From Sanguibacter antarcticus (lineage in GTDB: Bacteria; Actinomycetota; Actinomycetes; Actinomycetales; Cellulomonadaceae): 64,000 bases of DNA. The DNA lies in the NCBI RefSeq assembly GCF_002564005.1, contig NZ_PDJG01000001.1, forward strand, positions 1,550,001 through 1,614,000, in the 5' to 3' direction. The position numbers were made by a program, and so were the translations under genes. The notes beneath the pieces were generated by a model. It saw only the letters and a list, made by a program, of their open reading frames with translations, was not told the DNA's origin and did not search any database. Below are positions 28,900 through 40,900 of this stretch, in pieces (the first letter of the stretch is position 1; the number at the start of each line of letters is the position of its first letter).

Positions 28900-29361
28900 T
28901 CAGCGGCGTCGGTGCAGAGCGTTGCTCATCTGCGTGGCGTCGAGATAGGCCGGCGCGGACGTCTGCGTCGCAGCGAAGAAGTCGTCGATCGTGGTGTCCT
29001 GAGGAGTCTCGAAGGACCACGCGTCGGTCGTCCGAGGACGCGTGTTGTCCTTGCGATCAGACGCACCGGCGAGGACGGAGAGGCGAGGCGACGCTCCGGT
29101 GTGCAGGGCACGAGATCCGTCGGCGCCGCTGGCTGCCTCCGAACCGGAGCTCGCGACCCGGAGACGGTCGAGCCGAGCGCGCAGCATCTGTGCACCGGAG
29201 AGGAAATCGAACCAGGTCTGGCGCGCGGTCGCGGCAAGCTTGCGGGGCGCGCTGACCGGTTCCTGGCCTGGCTCACCCTCGTCGGACGTCGTGGCAGCAA
29301 GGAGCACGACCCCGACCGCGAGGACGACGGCTACGACCAACCACACATACATCTGCACCAT
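28900..29361 (-). CDS. Predicted membrane-anchored protein of unknown function
   Basis: A 153-residue protein with one N-terminal membrane helix (MVQMYVWLVVAVVLAVGVVLL). A short helical stretch FDFLSGAQMLRARLDRLR and a polar C-terminal region (TTIDDFFAATQTSAPAYLDATQM) follow. I do not recognise the family. It lies between smc and ftsY on the same strand, 59 bases before ftsY. The start is uncertain: ATG 29361 and TTG 29367 are both possible, and no clear ribosome-binding site is visible. Codon use is like its neighbours, which supports a real gene. Confidence 0.7.
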   Translation of the reverse strand: MVQMYVWLVVAVVLAVGVVLLAATTSDEGEPGQEPVSAPRKLAATARQTWFDFLSGAQMLRARLDRLRVASSGSEAASGADGSRALHTGASPRLSVLAGASDRKDNTRPRTTDAWSFETPQDTTIDDFFAATQTSAPAYLDATQMSNALHRRR

Positions 29362-29456
29362 GAGCAAGTTTTAGCACGCGCGGAGCCCCGATCGACCCCG
29401 GGACGCGAGCTAGGACCGAAACGTCTTCTGATCGACACGCAACCTCCACGCATGGC

Positions 29457-32400
29457 TCACGATCCGGCGCTCTCCCGCAGATCCTGACTGATCCGTTGAC
29501 TGATGACGGTCGTCACACCGTCGCCACGCATCGTCACCCCGTAGAGCGCGTCGGCGATCTCCATCGTCCGCTTCTGGTGGGTGATGACGATGAGCTGGCT
29601 GTCTCGCTGGAGCTCGACGAAGATCTCCAGGAGCCGTCCGAGGTTGGTGTCGTCCAGCGCCGCCTCGACCTCGTCCATGACATAGAACGGGCTCGGCCGC
29701 GCCTTGAAGATCGAGACGAGCAGCGCGATCGCCGTGAGAGAACGCTCGCCGCCCGACAGGAGCGACAGGCGTCGGACCTTCTTTCCCGCGGGCCGCGCCT
29801 CGATCTCGATGCCGGTGGTGAGCATGTCCGACGGGTCGGTGAGGGCGAGGCTGCCCTCACCGCCCGGGAACAGCCGAGCGAAGACGTCGACGAACTGCGC
29901 CTGGGTGTCGTGGAACGCCGCGGTGAAGACCTCCTCGACCCGTGCGTCGATCTCCCGGACGATCTCGAGGAGGTCCGTGCGCGACCTCTTGAGGTCAGCG
30001 AGCTGGGTGGTGAGGAACGTGTGCCGCTCCTCGAGCGCAGCGAACTCCTCGAGCGCGAGCGGGTTGACCCTCCCGAGGCGCGCCATGGCACGCTCGGCCG
30101 CCTGCAGCCGCTTCTCCTGCTCCGCCCGCACATACGGTCGGTCGTCCGGCGGGACCGGCCGATCGGGTCCGTAGTCGTCGAGGAGTGTCGTCGGGTCGAG
30201 CCCGAGCTCATCGAGCGAGCGCGTCTCGAGCTGCTCGATCCGCAGCTGCTGCTGCGTCCGGGCGACCTCGTCCCGGTGTGCCACGTCGGTGAGCTCCCGA
30301 AGGCTCGTCGCGGCGTGCTCCGTCCGCGCACGCAGCTCGGTGAGACCACGTTCTCGCTCGACGCGCTCGGCCTCGACGCCGTCTTGTCGCGCCTGGGCGA
30401 GCTCGAGCGAGCCGTCCAACCGTGCCAGGGCCGTCGCGGCACCGTCGCGGACGGCACGCGCCAGGTCCGCCTGCCGGACACGGAGCGCCTCACGCTCGGC
30501 AGCGCGGGCCCGGGCCGCCCGCTCGGTCGAGGCGGTGCGCTCCAGCGACTGGGCACGGCCTGCCAGTGCACGCGCACGCTCTTCGCTCGTGCGCAGGGCG
30601 AGGCGCGCGTCCATCTCCCGGGAACGCGCCGCGCCCGCCCGTGCGAGCAGATCGTCACGCTCCGCGGCAGCAGCGTCGACCGCGGCCGCGGAGACCTCGG
30701 GTGCGGCCTGGGCCGCGCTCAGCCGCCCCGCGAGAGCGTCGAGCTCCGAGCGCTCCCGCTCGCCGGCGTGCGTCGCGGCATCGAGCTGCGCCTGGAAGCG
30801 TGCAGCCTCGCCCGCCGCCGCACGCGACGTGGCGCCCAGGTGCCCGAGCTGCTCGGCCACCGCGGCGAGGGACGCGTCTGACTCGTTGAGCCGAGCGAGA
30901 GCCGCGTCGTGGCTCGCCTGAGCCTGCTCGAGGGCAGCGGCTGCGACGTCGCGCTCCCGTGCAGCGGTCGCGAGCCGGGCGTCTGCGTCCTCGAGCGCGG
31001 CCTGAGCCTCGGACAGCGCCGCCTGCAGGTGGAGCACGCTCGGCGCGGCGGACGTCCCGCCCCACGCACTGTGCGCACCCACCACGTCGCCAGAGCGTGT
31101 CACCGCGAGAAGACGGGGGTGCTCGTCCACGAGGGCCCCCGCCTGCACGAGGTCCTCGACGACGACGACGTCCCGCAGCAGCGCGTCGACCCCGGCACGC
31201 ACCGACGGCACGGGGTGGACGACCGACCGTGCCCACGACGCACCCGTCGGCAGCTCGACGAGCCCGACCTCCGGGTCCTCTGCACGAGGATCGACGAGGG
31301 GCCCGCCGACCACCAGCGCAGCCCGGCCTGCGTCGTCGAGCCGGAGCAGCCGGATCGCCTCGACGGCCGCGTCGACCGACCCGACGACGATCGCGTCCGC
31401 ATAGGTCCCGAGCGCGGCAGCGACCGCGTCCTCGTACCCCGGGTCCACCGCGAGCATCGCGGCGAGGGAGCCGACCACACCCGACAGGTCTGACTCGAGG
31501 AGCGCCCCAGCACCGTCCTTGCGGTCCAGGCTCATCTCGAGCGCCTCGCTCCGGGCGCTCCACGTCGCGTGGTCCCGCTCGGCCTCGCTGCGCACGCCCG
31601 CGACCCGGCGCACCTCACGCTCAGCGTCCTCGAGGGCGGCGGTCGCGCGCTCGTGCTCGGCGTCCAGGTGCTCCTCGCCCTCTTGCGCACCCGTGACCTC
31701 GTTCTCGAGCGCCGCAAACTGGGCCTGCGCACCCGTCCCGCGCCGGTCGGCCTCGGCGAGCGAGTCACGCAGCCGCTCGACCTCCGCCTCCCGAGCCTCA
31801 AGCCGAGACCGTTTGGCGGCAACGGTCCCCGCGAGCCGGGCGACTCCCTCACGACGGTCTGCCTCGCCACGGAGGAGATCGGCCAGGACCTTCTCTGCGG
31901 CTGCCCCAGCCTCCTCGCACCGCTGGCGCTCGACGACCGACCTGTCGAGCACCGATCGTCGAACCTCGACCTCGTAAGCGAGCTCAGCCTCCGCCGCTCT
32001 GGCACGGGCAGCCTGTCGATCGAGGTCGACCGGGTCCGCACCGGTCGCGACCGGCTGGGGAGCACCGAGGAGACGCAGCCGTTCCGAAGCGAGGGTCTGG
32101 AGACCCGTGATCCGCTCGCGCAACGACGACAGGCGGTACCAGGTCTCGCTCGCCTCGCGCACGGACGGAGCTGCTGCTGCGGCCTCCTCCTCGAGCGCGA
32201 CGAGCGCAGAGCGCGCAGCGTCGTGGCTCGCCGAGACCGCGGCGACGCGTGCCTGCAGCGCCGTCTCGTCGGCGATCTCCTGTGCGAGCGAGGCCGTCAG
32301 CTGCGCGAGGTCGTCCGCCAGAAGACGCGCACGCGAGTCCCGCAGGTCCGCCTGCACGACGGCGGCCTTGCGAGCCGCCTCCGCCTGGCGCCCGAGCGGT

Positions 32401-33008
32401 CCCAGCTGCCGCCGGACCTCAGCAGTGAGGTCGCCGAGACGCAGGAGATTCCCTTGCATCGACTCCAGCTTGCGGAGCGCCTTCTCCTTGCGCTTGCGGT
32501 GCTTGAGGACCCCGGCTGCCTCTTCGATGAACCCGCGCCGCTCCTCGGGGGTCGCGCGCAGCACCTGGTCGAGCTGTCCCTGCCCGACGATGACGTGCAT
32601 CTCACGGCCGAGCCCCGAGTCGGAGAGCAGATCCTGGATGTCGAGCAGCCGGCACGACGAACCGTTGATCGCGTACTCGGAGCCACCGCTGCGGAACAGC
32701 GTCCGCGTGATCGTGACCTCGCTGTACTCGATCGGCAGAGCGCCGTCGGCGTTGTCGATGGTCAACGACACCTCCGCCCGCCCGAGCGGTGGGCGCCCGG
32801 ACGTCCCGGCGAAGATGACGTCCTCCATCTTTCCGCCGCGCAGGGTCTTGGCTCCCTGCTCCCCCATCACCCAGGCCAGGGCGTCGACGACGTTCGACTT
32901 CCCAGACCCGTTGGGACCGACCACGCACGTCACACCAGGCTCGAAGCTCAGGGTCGTCGCGGACGCGAACGACTTGAACCCGCGGAGCGTGAGTGTCTTG
33001 AGGTGCAC
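29457..33008 (-). CDS. smc: Chromosome segregation ATPase SMC
   Basis: Chromosome-organising ATPase of 1183 residues. Walker A GPNGSGKSN at residues 31-39; two coiled coils flank a hinge (about 500-650, with DPGYEDAVAAALGTYADAI). The ABC signature LSGGE starts at 1084 and Walker B VMDEVEAALDD is near 1107-1117. The GTG at 33008 begins MHLKTLTLRGFKSFA. A TAGGCT seven bases upstream (33021-33016) suggests a leaderless transcript. Partners ScpA/ScpB are not in the window. Confidence 0.97.
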   Translation of the reverse strand: MHLKTLTLRGFKSFASATTLSFEPGVTCVVGPNGSGKSNVVDALAWVMGEQGAKTLRGGKMEDVIFAGTSGRPPLGRAEVSLTIDNADGALPIEYSEVTITRTLFRSGGSEYAINGSSCRLLDIQDLLSDSGLGREMHVIVGQGQLDQVLRATPEERRGFIEEAAGVLKHRKRKEKALRKLESMQGNLLRLGDLTAEVRRQLGPLGRQAEAARKAAVVQADLRDSRARLLADDLAQLTASLAQEIADETALQARVAAVSASHDAARSALVALEEEAAAAAPSVREASETWYRLSSLRERITGLQTLASERLRLLGAPQPVATGADPVDLDRQAARARAAEAELAYEVEVRRSVLDRSVVERQRCEEAGAAAEKVLADLLRGEADRREGVARLAGTVAAKRSRLEAREAEVERLRDSLAEADRRGTGAQAQFAALENEVTGAQEGEEHLDAEHERATAALEDAEREVRRVAGVRSEAERDHATWSARSEALEMSLDRKDGAGALLESDLSGVVGSLAAMLAVDPGYEDAVAAALGTYADAIVVGSVDAAVEAIRLLRLDDAGRAALVVGGPLVDPRAEDPEVGLVELPTGASWARSVVHPVPSVRAGVDALLRDVVVVEDLVQAGALVDEHPRLLAVTRSGDVVGAHSAWGGTSAAPSVLHLQAALSEAQAALEDADARLATAARERDVAAAALEQAQASHDAALARLNESDASLAAVAEQLGHLGATSRAAAGEAARFQAQLDAATHAGERERSELDALAGRLSAAQAAPEVSAAAVDAAAAERDDLLARAGAARSREMDARLALRTSEERARALAGRAQSLERTASTERAARARAAEREALRVRQADLARAVRDGAATALARLDGSLELAQARQDGVEAERVERERGLTELRARTEHAATSLRELTDVAHRDEVARTQQQLRIEQLETRSLDELGLDPTTLLDDYGPDRPVPPDDRPYVRAEQEKRLQAAERAMARLGRVNPLALEEFAALEERHTFLTTQLADLKRSRTDLLEIVREIDARVEEVFTAAFHDTQAQFVDVFARLFPGGEGSLALTDPSDMLTTGIEIEARPAGKKVRRLSLLSGGERSLTAIALLVSIFKARPSPFYVMDEVEAALDDTNLGRLLEIFVELQRDSQLIVITHQKRTMEIADALYGVTMRGDGVTTVISQRISQDLRESAGS

Positions 33009-33015
33009 GGCTCAG

Positions 33016-33021
33016 AGCCTA
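33016..33021 (-). promoter_or_regulatory. -10 element of smc (leaderless)
   Basis: TAGGCT, then seven bases to the GTG start of smc; it lies within the 26-base gap after ndk. Confidence 0.45.
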
Positions 33022-33034
33022 GTGCGCGCGTCCC

Positions 33035-33475
33035 TCAGAGCGAGGGGAACCAGAGCCCGATCTCGCGTGCGGCGGACTCGTCAGAGTCGCTGCCGTGGAC
33101 GAGGTTCTGCTGGACGTCGAGGCCCCAGTCTCGCCCGAGGTCACCGCGGATCGTTCCCGGCGCGGCCGTCGTGGGGTCTGTCGTGCCTGCGAGCGAGCGG
33201 AAGCCCTGGATGACGCCCTGTCCTTCGAGGACGATCGCGAGGACCGGTCCCGAGGACATGAACTCGACGAGCGGTGCGAAGAACGGCTTCCCCTGGTGCT
33301 CTGCGTAGTGCTGGGCCAGAAGCTCCTCGGTGGCGTGCTTGAGCTCGACGGCTACGAGCGCGTACCCCTTGGCCTCGACACGGCGGAGGATCTCACCTGC
33401 GAGGCCGCGCCGGACACCGTCCGGCTTGACGAGGACGAGCGTACGGGGGACGGCAGGAGACGCTGAAGATGTCAT
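33035..33475 (-). CDS. ndk: Nucleoside diphosphate kinase
   Basis: Equalises nucleoside triphosphate pools through a phospho-histidine. TLVLVKPDGVRRGLAGEIL at the N-terminus and the active-site His127 in NLVHGSDSDESAAREIGLWF. The ATG at 33475 gives 146 residues, slightly longer than the usual 136-140. TAGGGT lies seven bases upstream of the ATG (33488-33483), a leaderless promoter arrangement that supports this start over longer openings of the frame. Confidence 0.96.
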   Translation of the reverse strand: MTSSASPAVPRTLVLVKPDGVRRGLAGEILRRVEAKGYALVAVELKHATEELLAQHYAEHQGKPFFAPLVEFMSSGPVLAIVLEGQGVIQGFRSLAGTTDPTTAAPGTIRGDLGRDWGLDVQQNLVHGSDSDESAAREIGLWFPSL

Positions 33476-33482
33476 GCGGCCA

Positions 33483-33488
33483 ACCCTA
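33483..33488 (-). promoter_or_regulatory. -10 element of ndk (leaderless)
   Basis: TAGGGT followed by seven bases and the ndk ATG. Confidence 0.45.
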
Positions 33489-33512
33489 TCTGCTGCGTGG
33501 CCGGAGCCACGC

Positions 33513-33968
33513 TCAGCGAGAGGGCGGCACCTCGTCAGGATGGGCCGCGTCGTACTCGGCGCGCTCCCGGTCGATCTTCGCACCGAGCCACAGCGCGACC
33601 ACCCACATGGCGACGAACACGACGGCCACGATGACCATGAGAGGGATGACGAGAGACACCGCGAGGAACGGGAGCTGGACCGCGGATCCCGCGACGTACC
33701 CACCGGGGGCGTCGACGAGCCTGCTGAGGACCACGAGGACGACAGCGAGCACTCCCCCGGCCAGCCACACCTGGCTGGCCGGTGCATCGACGAGCCGGAA
33801 CGCCACCAGCGTGGCGAACACGACGACGAACGCCTCGAGCAGGAGCATGGTCGACGCGAACTGGATCTTCGCCGACTTCTTCGCCACGATGCGTACGGGC
33901 GCGTCGTCGGCGCCACCCGACGTGGGCGGGTTCGGTCCTGCGGGGGCTGGTGCGTCTGGAGAGCTCAC
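33513..33968 (-). CDS. DUF4233 family membrane protein
   Basis: A 151-residue protein with a Pro-rich N-terminal tail and about four membrane helices (STMLLLEAFVVVFATLVAF, VWLAGGVLAVVLVVL, VQLPFLAVSLVIPLMVIVAVVFVAMWVVALW). It matches the DUF4233 family that in mycobacteria lies between folC and ndk (Rv2446c type). Here it is still beside ndk, but folC has been separated by the dhaKLM genes. The function is unknown. The start is GTG at 33968. Confidence 0.85.
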   Translation of the reverse strand: MSSPDAPAPAGPNPPTSGGADDAPVRIVAKKSAKIQFASTMLLLEAFVVVFATLVAFRLVDAPASQVWLAGGVLAVVLVVLSRLVDAPGGYVAGSAVQLPFLAVSLVIPLMVIVAVVFVAMWVVALWLGAKIDRERAEYDAAHPDEVPPSR

Positions 33969-34085
33969 CTCGTCAGGATACCGAGGTCGAGCGGTCCCCC
34001 TCGGCGGCGGCGAGGCCGGTCACCCGGAAGACCTGCAGTCCATGCACGTGTGCAGGCGATGCCTGTTCTCGTGCGCGGGCGTCGG

Positions 34086-34805
34086 TCACAGCTCGCCGAA
34101 CCCGCCCTCGACCATCTCCGCGACAGCATCGACCGCATGCTGCGCGTCCGCGCCCGTGGCCCGCACAGAGAGCACGTCTCCACCCGTAGCACCCAGCTTC
34201 ATGAGCTCCAGAACGCTGGCGCCGTTGACCCCGTCGACGAGCAGCGCCACGTCGAGCCCGGCGACCAGACGCGCGAGCACCGCCGCCGGGCGCGCGTGCA
34301 GCCCGAGCGCGTTGCGCACCGTCACGGTCCGCTCGACCACAGGAGCCGAACCGTCCGAGGCCGGCTCTGCCGCCTCCTCAGAACGCGACGAGAGCGCGGA
34401 CGACGGCTCAGCGAACGTCGTAGCAGCATGCAGGGCCGATGCGACGACAGCCAGGAGGTCTCCCCCACCTTGAGCGGTCACGGCTGCGGCGACAGCCCCT
34501 TCCACGAACGGGGCGTCAGCGAGGCGCACGCGTGCGGCGTCGTCCCCCTCGAGAAGGTCGAGCACGGACTCGACCGTGAGCATCGCCGACCCCAGATCCC
34601 CGAGGACGAGCACGTCTCTGCCTGCCGCGAGCTCTGCCTGGACCGCGTCGCCGACACGGTCGAAGCTCGTCCCGACCCCACCGTCGTCCGTCCCGCCCAC
34701 GCCGACGAGGGCGACGTCCGGTGCCATCTGCCCGGCGACCTCGACCACACCCGACGCGAGCGCGCCAGAGTGCGAGACGAGCACGATCGCGACGTGCGCG
34801 GTCAT
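34086..34805 (-). CDS. dhaM: PTS-dependent dihydroxyacetone kinase phosphotransferase subunit DhaM (EIIA-HPr fusion)
   Basis: Passes phosphate from the PTS to ADP bound on DhaL. Residues 1-130 are the EIIA-mannose-like domain with the active-site His12 in VSHSGALASG. Residues ~157-239 are an HPr domain with phospho-His170 in GLHARPAA. An Ala/Ser/Glu linker connects them. The C-terminal EI-like domain of E. coli DhaM is absent, the usual two-domain form. Its ATG overlaps the dhaL stop (ATGA). EI must come from elsewhere in the genome. Confidence 0.93.
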   Translation of the reverse strand: MTAHVAIVLVSHSGALASGVVEVAGQMAPDVALVGVGGTDDGGVGTSFDRVGDAVQAELAAGRDVLVLGDLGSAMLTVESVLDLLEGDDAARVRLADAPFVEGAVAAAVTAQGGGDLLAVVASALHAATTFAEPSSALSSRSEEAAEPASDGSAPVVERTVTVRNALGLHARPAAVLARLVAGLDVALLVDGVNGASVLELMKLGATGGDVLSVRATGADAQHAVDAVAEMVEGGFGEL

Positions 34806-35482
34806 GCTGCGGCCTCGGTCGCGCCGGCTGCACGGACGGCAGCCCGCAGGATGATCGCGCTCGACGCGGCACCGGGGTCCTCGTGACCGATGCTCCGCTC
34901 TCCGAGATAGCTCGCTCGCCCCTTGGTCGCGAGGAGCGGCACCGTCGCCACTGCGCCCGCCGCGGACGCCGTGGCCGCCGCCTCGAGGACGTCCTCAGGA
35001 GTTCCTCCAGCGTCGGCCGTCGCGATCGCGGCCTCGACCGCAGGTGTCCAGGCGTCCACCATCGTCTTCTCGCCCGGGACGGCCTTGCCGCGCGACGTGA
35101 TGCCCTCGAGCGCTCCTTCGAGGAGCGCGACCACGCCGTGGGCGTCGAGCACGCTCAGGCCGGTGACCTTGGCTGCTCGCAGGTAGGCGGTGCCGTAGAG
35201 AGGTCCGGACGCACCGCCGACCGAGGACATGAGGGTCGTCGCGACGAGCTTGAGCACGTCAGCGATGAGCGGGCTCGCGGCAGGGTCGCCGTCAGCAGCG
35301 GTGCCGGGCGGTGGCTGCGCGTCCAACTTCGCGACGACAGCCTGGAACCCACGATTGAGGTTCTCACCGTGGTCGGCGTCCCCGATCTGGCGGTCGAGCT
35401 CCATCAGCTCGTCCTTCGCGGCCGCGATCGCCGCTGCGCTCTCTCGTGCCCACCGTCGCGCCCATGCCACGTCCAACGCCAT
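34802..35482 (-). CDS. dhaL: Dihydroxyacetone kinase ADP-binding subunit DhaL
   Basis: Holds ADP as a permanent cofactor and transfers phosphate to dihydroxyacetone on DhaK. Metal-binding aspartates Asp30, Asp35 and Asp37 are in LDRQIGDADHGENLNRGF, and SSVGGASGPLYGTAYL is the nucleotide-capping motif. The ATG at 35482 has GAGG five bases upstream and gives 226 residues. It lies 29 bases after dhaK. Confidence 0.94.
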   Translation of the reverse strand: MALDVAWARRWARESAAAIAAAKDELMELDRQIGDADHGENLNRGFQAVVAKLDAQPPPGTAADGDPAASPLIADVLKLVATTLMSSVGGASGPLYGTAYLRAAKVTGLSVLDAHGVVALLEGALEGITSRGKAVPGEKTMVDAWTPAVEAAIATADAGGTPEDVLEAAATASAAGAVATVPLLATKGRASYLGERSIGHEDPGAASSAIILRAAVRAAGATEAAA

Positions 35483-35511
35483 TCGTGCCTCAGTCCTTCT
35501 CTCGACAGGTC

Positions 35512-36507
<996 letters not shown>

Positions 36508-36559
36508 GGTTCAGCTCTCCCCAGACGGCTCCGAGTGCCATTCAAGCACCGCGAGCCGC

Positions 36560-36583
36560 ACTGCGCAGAAGCCGCTGCGCAGT
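36560..36583 (-). terminator. Hairpin after folC
   Basis: A perfect 9-base-pair stem (ACTGCGCAG / CTGCGCAGT) with a six-base loop, six bases after the folC stop and 52 bases before dhaK. It probably separates the ileS-folC transcript from dhaKLM. Confidence 0.5.
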
Positions 36584-36589
36584 CGCTCC

Positions 36590-37990
36590 TCAGCCTCTGC
36601 CCAGAAGCAGCCGGGCCTCCGCAGCGAGGATGACCGATCCCGTCACGAGGACCCCCGTGCCGGTCCCGACGCCGATGGTGTCCTCGTTCTCGGCCAGGCC
36701 CGCCGCCAGGTCGAGCGCCTCGTCGAGGCGCGCGACGCTGTGGACCCGGTCGTCGCCGAAGATCTCCTTGGCGATCTCTTCGAGGTCGTCGACATCGTAG
36801 GAGCGCACGGACGACGACTCGGTGACGACGATCTCCGCGAGCAGCGGCTCGAGGATCGACAGGATCGTCTCGGCGTCCTTGTCTGCCAGGATGCCGACGA
36901 CCCCGACGAGACGCGTGAAGTCGAACGACTCGTCGATCGCGTCGACGAGCGCCTGGGCGCCCGCCGGGTTGTGTGCGGCATCGACGAGGATCGTGGGGCT
37001 GGCACGCACGACCTCGAGCCGCCCTGGGGAGTCCGCTGCAGCGAACGCCGCACCGACGAGGTCGCCGTCGAGCGCCCGCCCGCCGGACAAGAGCGCCTCC
37101 GCGGCCGCGAGCGCGAGCAGCGCGTTGTGCGCCTGGTGAGCGCCGTAGAGCGGGAGGTAGACCTCGGTGTAGAGGCCTGCGGGCGTGCGGAGGCTGACGA
37201 GCTGACCGCCGACGGCGGGGAAGCGCTCGGGGACCTCGAGGTCCACGCCTTCGCGCAGGACCCGTGCGCCGCGCTGTGCTGCGACGGCGAGGATCACGCC
37301 GTCGGCGTCTGCGGTCTGCTCGGCGAGCACAACGGTCGCCCCGTCCTTGATGATCCCGGCCTTCTCGCCGGCGATCTCGACGACGGTGTGGCCGAGCCAG
37401 CGCTCGTGGTCGATCGAGACCGGGGTGATGATGGCGATCTCCCCGTCGGCGACGTTCGTGCAGTCCCACGTGCCGCCCATGCCGACCTCGATGATGGCGA
37501 CGTCCACGGGGGCGTCCGCGAACGCGGCGAACGCCATGACGGTCAGCACCTCGAAGAAGCTCAGGCGGGGACCACCTGCTGCTCGCGACTGGGCGTCGAC
37601 CATGTCGACGTAGGGTTCGACGTCGCGCCAGACCTCGATGAAGCGCTCGGCGCTGAGGGGCTCGCCGTCGACGGCGATGCGCTCGGTGACCGACGTGAGG
37701 TGCGGGCTCGTGAACCGCCCGGTCCGCAGCCCGTGCTCGCGCACGAGGGAGTCGAGCATCCGCGACGTCGAGGTCTTGCCGTTGGTGCCCGTGAGGTGGA
37801 CCACGCGGAACGCCTTCTGGGGGTCGCCGAGCAGCTCGCAGACCTTCCGGACGCGGTCGAGCGTCGGGTCGATGTCGTGCTCGGGGGCCCGCGCCATGAT
37901 CGCGGCGTAGATGTCGTCGAGCTCCTTGCGGACCTCTGGGGGGACGACGGGGCCCGGCTCGCGCCGGCGTCCGTCCTTGCGGCTGCTCAT
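36590..37990 (-). CDS. folC: Folylpolyglutamate synthase / dihydrofolate synthase
   Basis: Adds glutamate to dihydropteroate and folates. The Mur-ligase-like ATP loop is [28 protein letters not shown] is the omega-loop region; [16 protein letters not shown] ([12 protein letters not shown]) and [13 protein letters not shown] are further family motifs. 466 residues. The ATG at 37990 overlaps the ileS stop (ATGA). In related genomes it is followed by DUF4233 and ndk; here dhaKLM intervenes. Confidence 0.95.
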   Translation of the reverse strand: MSSRKDGRRREPGPVVPPEVRKELDDIYAAIMARAPEHDIDPTLDRVRKVCELLGDPQKAFRVVHLTGTNGKTSTSRMLDSLVREHGLRTGRFTSPHLTSVTERIAVDGEPLSAERFIEVWRDVEPYVDMVDAQSRAAGGPRLSFFEVLTVMAFAAFADAPVDVAIIEVGMGGTWDCTNVADGEIAIITPVSIDHERWLGHTVVEIAGEKAGIIKDGATVVLAEQTADADGVILAVAAQRGARVLREGVDLEVPERFPAVGGQLVSLRTPAGLYTEVYLPLYGAHQAHNALLALAAAEALLSGGRALDGDLVGAAFAAADSPGRLEVVRASPTILVDAAHNPAGAQALVDAIDESFDFTRLVGVVGILADKDAETILSILEPLLAEIVVTESSSVRSYDVDDLEEIAKEIFGDDRVHSVARLDEALDLAAGLAENEDTIGVGTGTGVLVTGSVILAAEARLLLGRG

Positions 37991-40900
37991 GCGTCCGTGT
38001 CCTTGTCAGCTGGTACGGCGGACCTCTCGACGGTCACGGACCGGTCGGTGGTGCCCGACGAGGTGATGGTGACCTGGACCGCGAGCGTCTCGCTGGCGAT
38101 GAGGTCCTCGTGCTCGGTGACGGCGGCGACCCACTGCGCGGGCACGTCGAGGGTGAGGAGGATCCGGTCGCTCACGTCGAGCCCGGTGGACTTGCGGGCG
38201 TCCTGGACGTCGCGCACGACGTCGCGGGCGTACCCCTCGGCGAGGAGCGCGTCGTCGAGCTGGAGGTCGAGGACGGCGAAGCCTCCGCCGGGCAGGACCA
38301 CTGCGGCGATCTCGCCGGTCTCCTGCGACCCTTCGCCTACGACGGTCGAGAGCTCGTACTCTCCCTCGACCAGGGGCACGTCGCCGGCTCCGGTCTCGAC
38401 GACGACGACGCCGTCGTCGGTGGTCCGCCACGCACCGGCCTTGGCCGCCTTGATGGCGTCCTGGACCCCTCGCCCGAGGCGCGGGCCTGCAGCACGCGCG
38501 TTGACGCTCAGTCGCTGTGCGACGCCGAACGCCGAGGCTGCCTCGTCTCCGAGCCCGACGAGCGTGACGGCCTTGACGTTGAGCTCGCCCGCCACGAGAG
38601 CCGTGTACGGCTCGAGCGATGCGGGGTCGTCGACGACGACCGTCAGGCCCGACAGCGGCTGGCGCACACGCATCTGGTGAGCCTTGCGCAGCCCGAGGCT
38701 GAGCGAGACCACGGAGCGCACCCGGTCCATCGTCTCGACGAGGGCACCGTCTGCGACAAGCACCGTCCCGAGGACGGTCGCGACGCCCTCGGCGTCGACG
38801 ACCTCGGGCCAGTCGGTGAGGTGGATGCTGCGCCCGCCGGTGAGCCCGCGCCAGATCTCCTCGGTGAGGAGCGGGGCGAGCGGCGCCATGACACGGGTGA
38901 GGGTCTCGAGCGCGGTCCACAACGTGTTGAACGCGTTCGGGTCTTCTTCCCAGAACCGGTCGCGTTGGGTGCGCACGTACCAGTTCGTCAGAGCATCGAG
39001 GTACTCGCGCACGCTCTCGCAGGCTCCAGCGACGTCGAAGGCGTCGAGCTGTGCCTGGGTGACCACGACGAGGTCGCGGGTGCGCGCCAGGAGGTACCGG
39101 TCCATGACCGGGAGCCCGCCCACCTCGTCGGCCTCGACGCGCCGCGCTGTGTACCCGGCGCCGCCGTTCGCGGCCCCCGCGTAGAGCGTGAAGAAGTAGT
39201 ACGTGCTCCACACGGGCAGGAGCACCTGGCGGACAGAGTCCCGGATGCCGTCCTCGGTGACCACGAGGTTCCCGCCGCGCAGGATGGGCGAGCTCATGAG
39301 GAACCACCGCATGGCGTCCGAGCCGTCGCGGTCGAGGACCTCGGACACGTCCGGATAGTTGCGCAGCGACTTGCTCATCTTGCGACCGTCGGAGCCCAGC
39401 ACGATGCCGTGCGAGACGGCGTTGCGGAACGCCGGCCGGTCGAAGAGCGCGGTCGCGAGGACGTGCAGCGTGTAGAACCAGCCGCGCGTCTGACCGATGT
39501 ACTCGACGATGAAGTCGCCGGGGTAGTGGTGCTCGAACCACTCGGCGTTCTCGAACGGGTAGTGCACCTGGGCGAACGGCATCGAGCCCGAGTCGAACCA
39601 CACGTCGAGCACGTCGGTGATGCGACGCATCGTCGAGCGCCCCGTAGGGTCGTCCGGGTTCGGGCGCGTCAGCTCGTCGATGAACGGGCGGTGGAGGTCC
39701 GTCACGGGAACACCGAAGTCGGCCTCGAGCTCCGCGAGCGAGCCGTAGACGTCGATGCGCGGGTAGGACTCGTCGTCCGAGACCCAGACCGGGATGGGCG
39801 TGCCCCAGTACCGGTTGCGAGAGATCGACCAGTCACGTGCCCCCGCGAGCCACTTGCCGAACTGCCCGTCCTTGATGTGCTCCGGCGTCCACGTGATGTC
39901 TTGGTTGAGCTCGACCATGCGGTCGCGGATCGTCGTGACGCTCACGAACCAGCTCGAGACCGCCTTGTAGATGAGCGGGTTCCGGCAGCGCCAGCAGTGC
40001 GGGTACGAGTGCTGGTACGTCTCGTGGCGCACGACGACGGCACGCACGGCAGCGTCCGTGCGCGCGAGCGGGCCCGTCCCCTCTTTGAGGTCCTTGATGA
40101 TGGCGGGGTTGGCATCGAAGACCTGCTGGTCCGCGTAGTCCGGGACGAGGCTCGTGAAACGGCCGCGCGAGTCGACAGGGACGACCGTCGTGATGCCGGC
40201 GCCCTGGCACACGGCCATGTCGTCTTCACCGAAGGCAGGTGCGAGGTGGACGAGGCCGGTGCCGTCGTCGGTGGTGACGAAGTCCGCGACGAGGATCTGG
40301 AACGCGGCCGCGTTCTCGGGGTCTCCTGCGAGGTAGTCGAAGATCGGTGCGTAGCGGCGCCCCGCGAGCTCTGAGCCCTGGACGGTCCGCAGCACCTGGG
40401 CGTCCTCGCCGAGCTCCTTCGCGTACGCGCCGAGACGGGCCGCGCCGATGACGACCTCCTGGCCCGCGAGCGCGGACCCTTCTCCGGGTGCGACGACGAC
40501 GTACTCCACGTCGGGGCCGACAGCGATCGCCAGGTTGGACGGCAGGGTCCACGGCGTCGTCGTCCAGACGAGCGCGAGCTCACCGGTCTCGAGGCGGACC
40601 CCGACCGTGAGCGCGGGGTCCTGACGAGACTGGTAGACGTCGTCGTCCATGCGCAGCTCGTGGTTCGACAACGGCGTCTCGTCGCGCCAGCAATACGGCA
40701 GCACGCGGTAGCCCTCGTAGGCCAGCCCCTTGTCGTAAAGCTGTTTGAACGCCCAGATCACCGACTCCATGAAGGTGACGTCGAGCGTCTTGTAGTCGTT
40801 CTCGAAGTCGACCCAGCGTGCCTGGCGGGTGACGTACTGCTGCCACTCCCCCGTGTAGCGCAGGACCGACTCGCGGCACGCCGCGTTGAACGTGTCGATG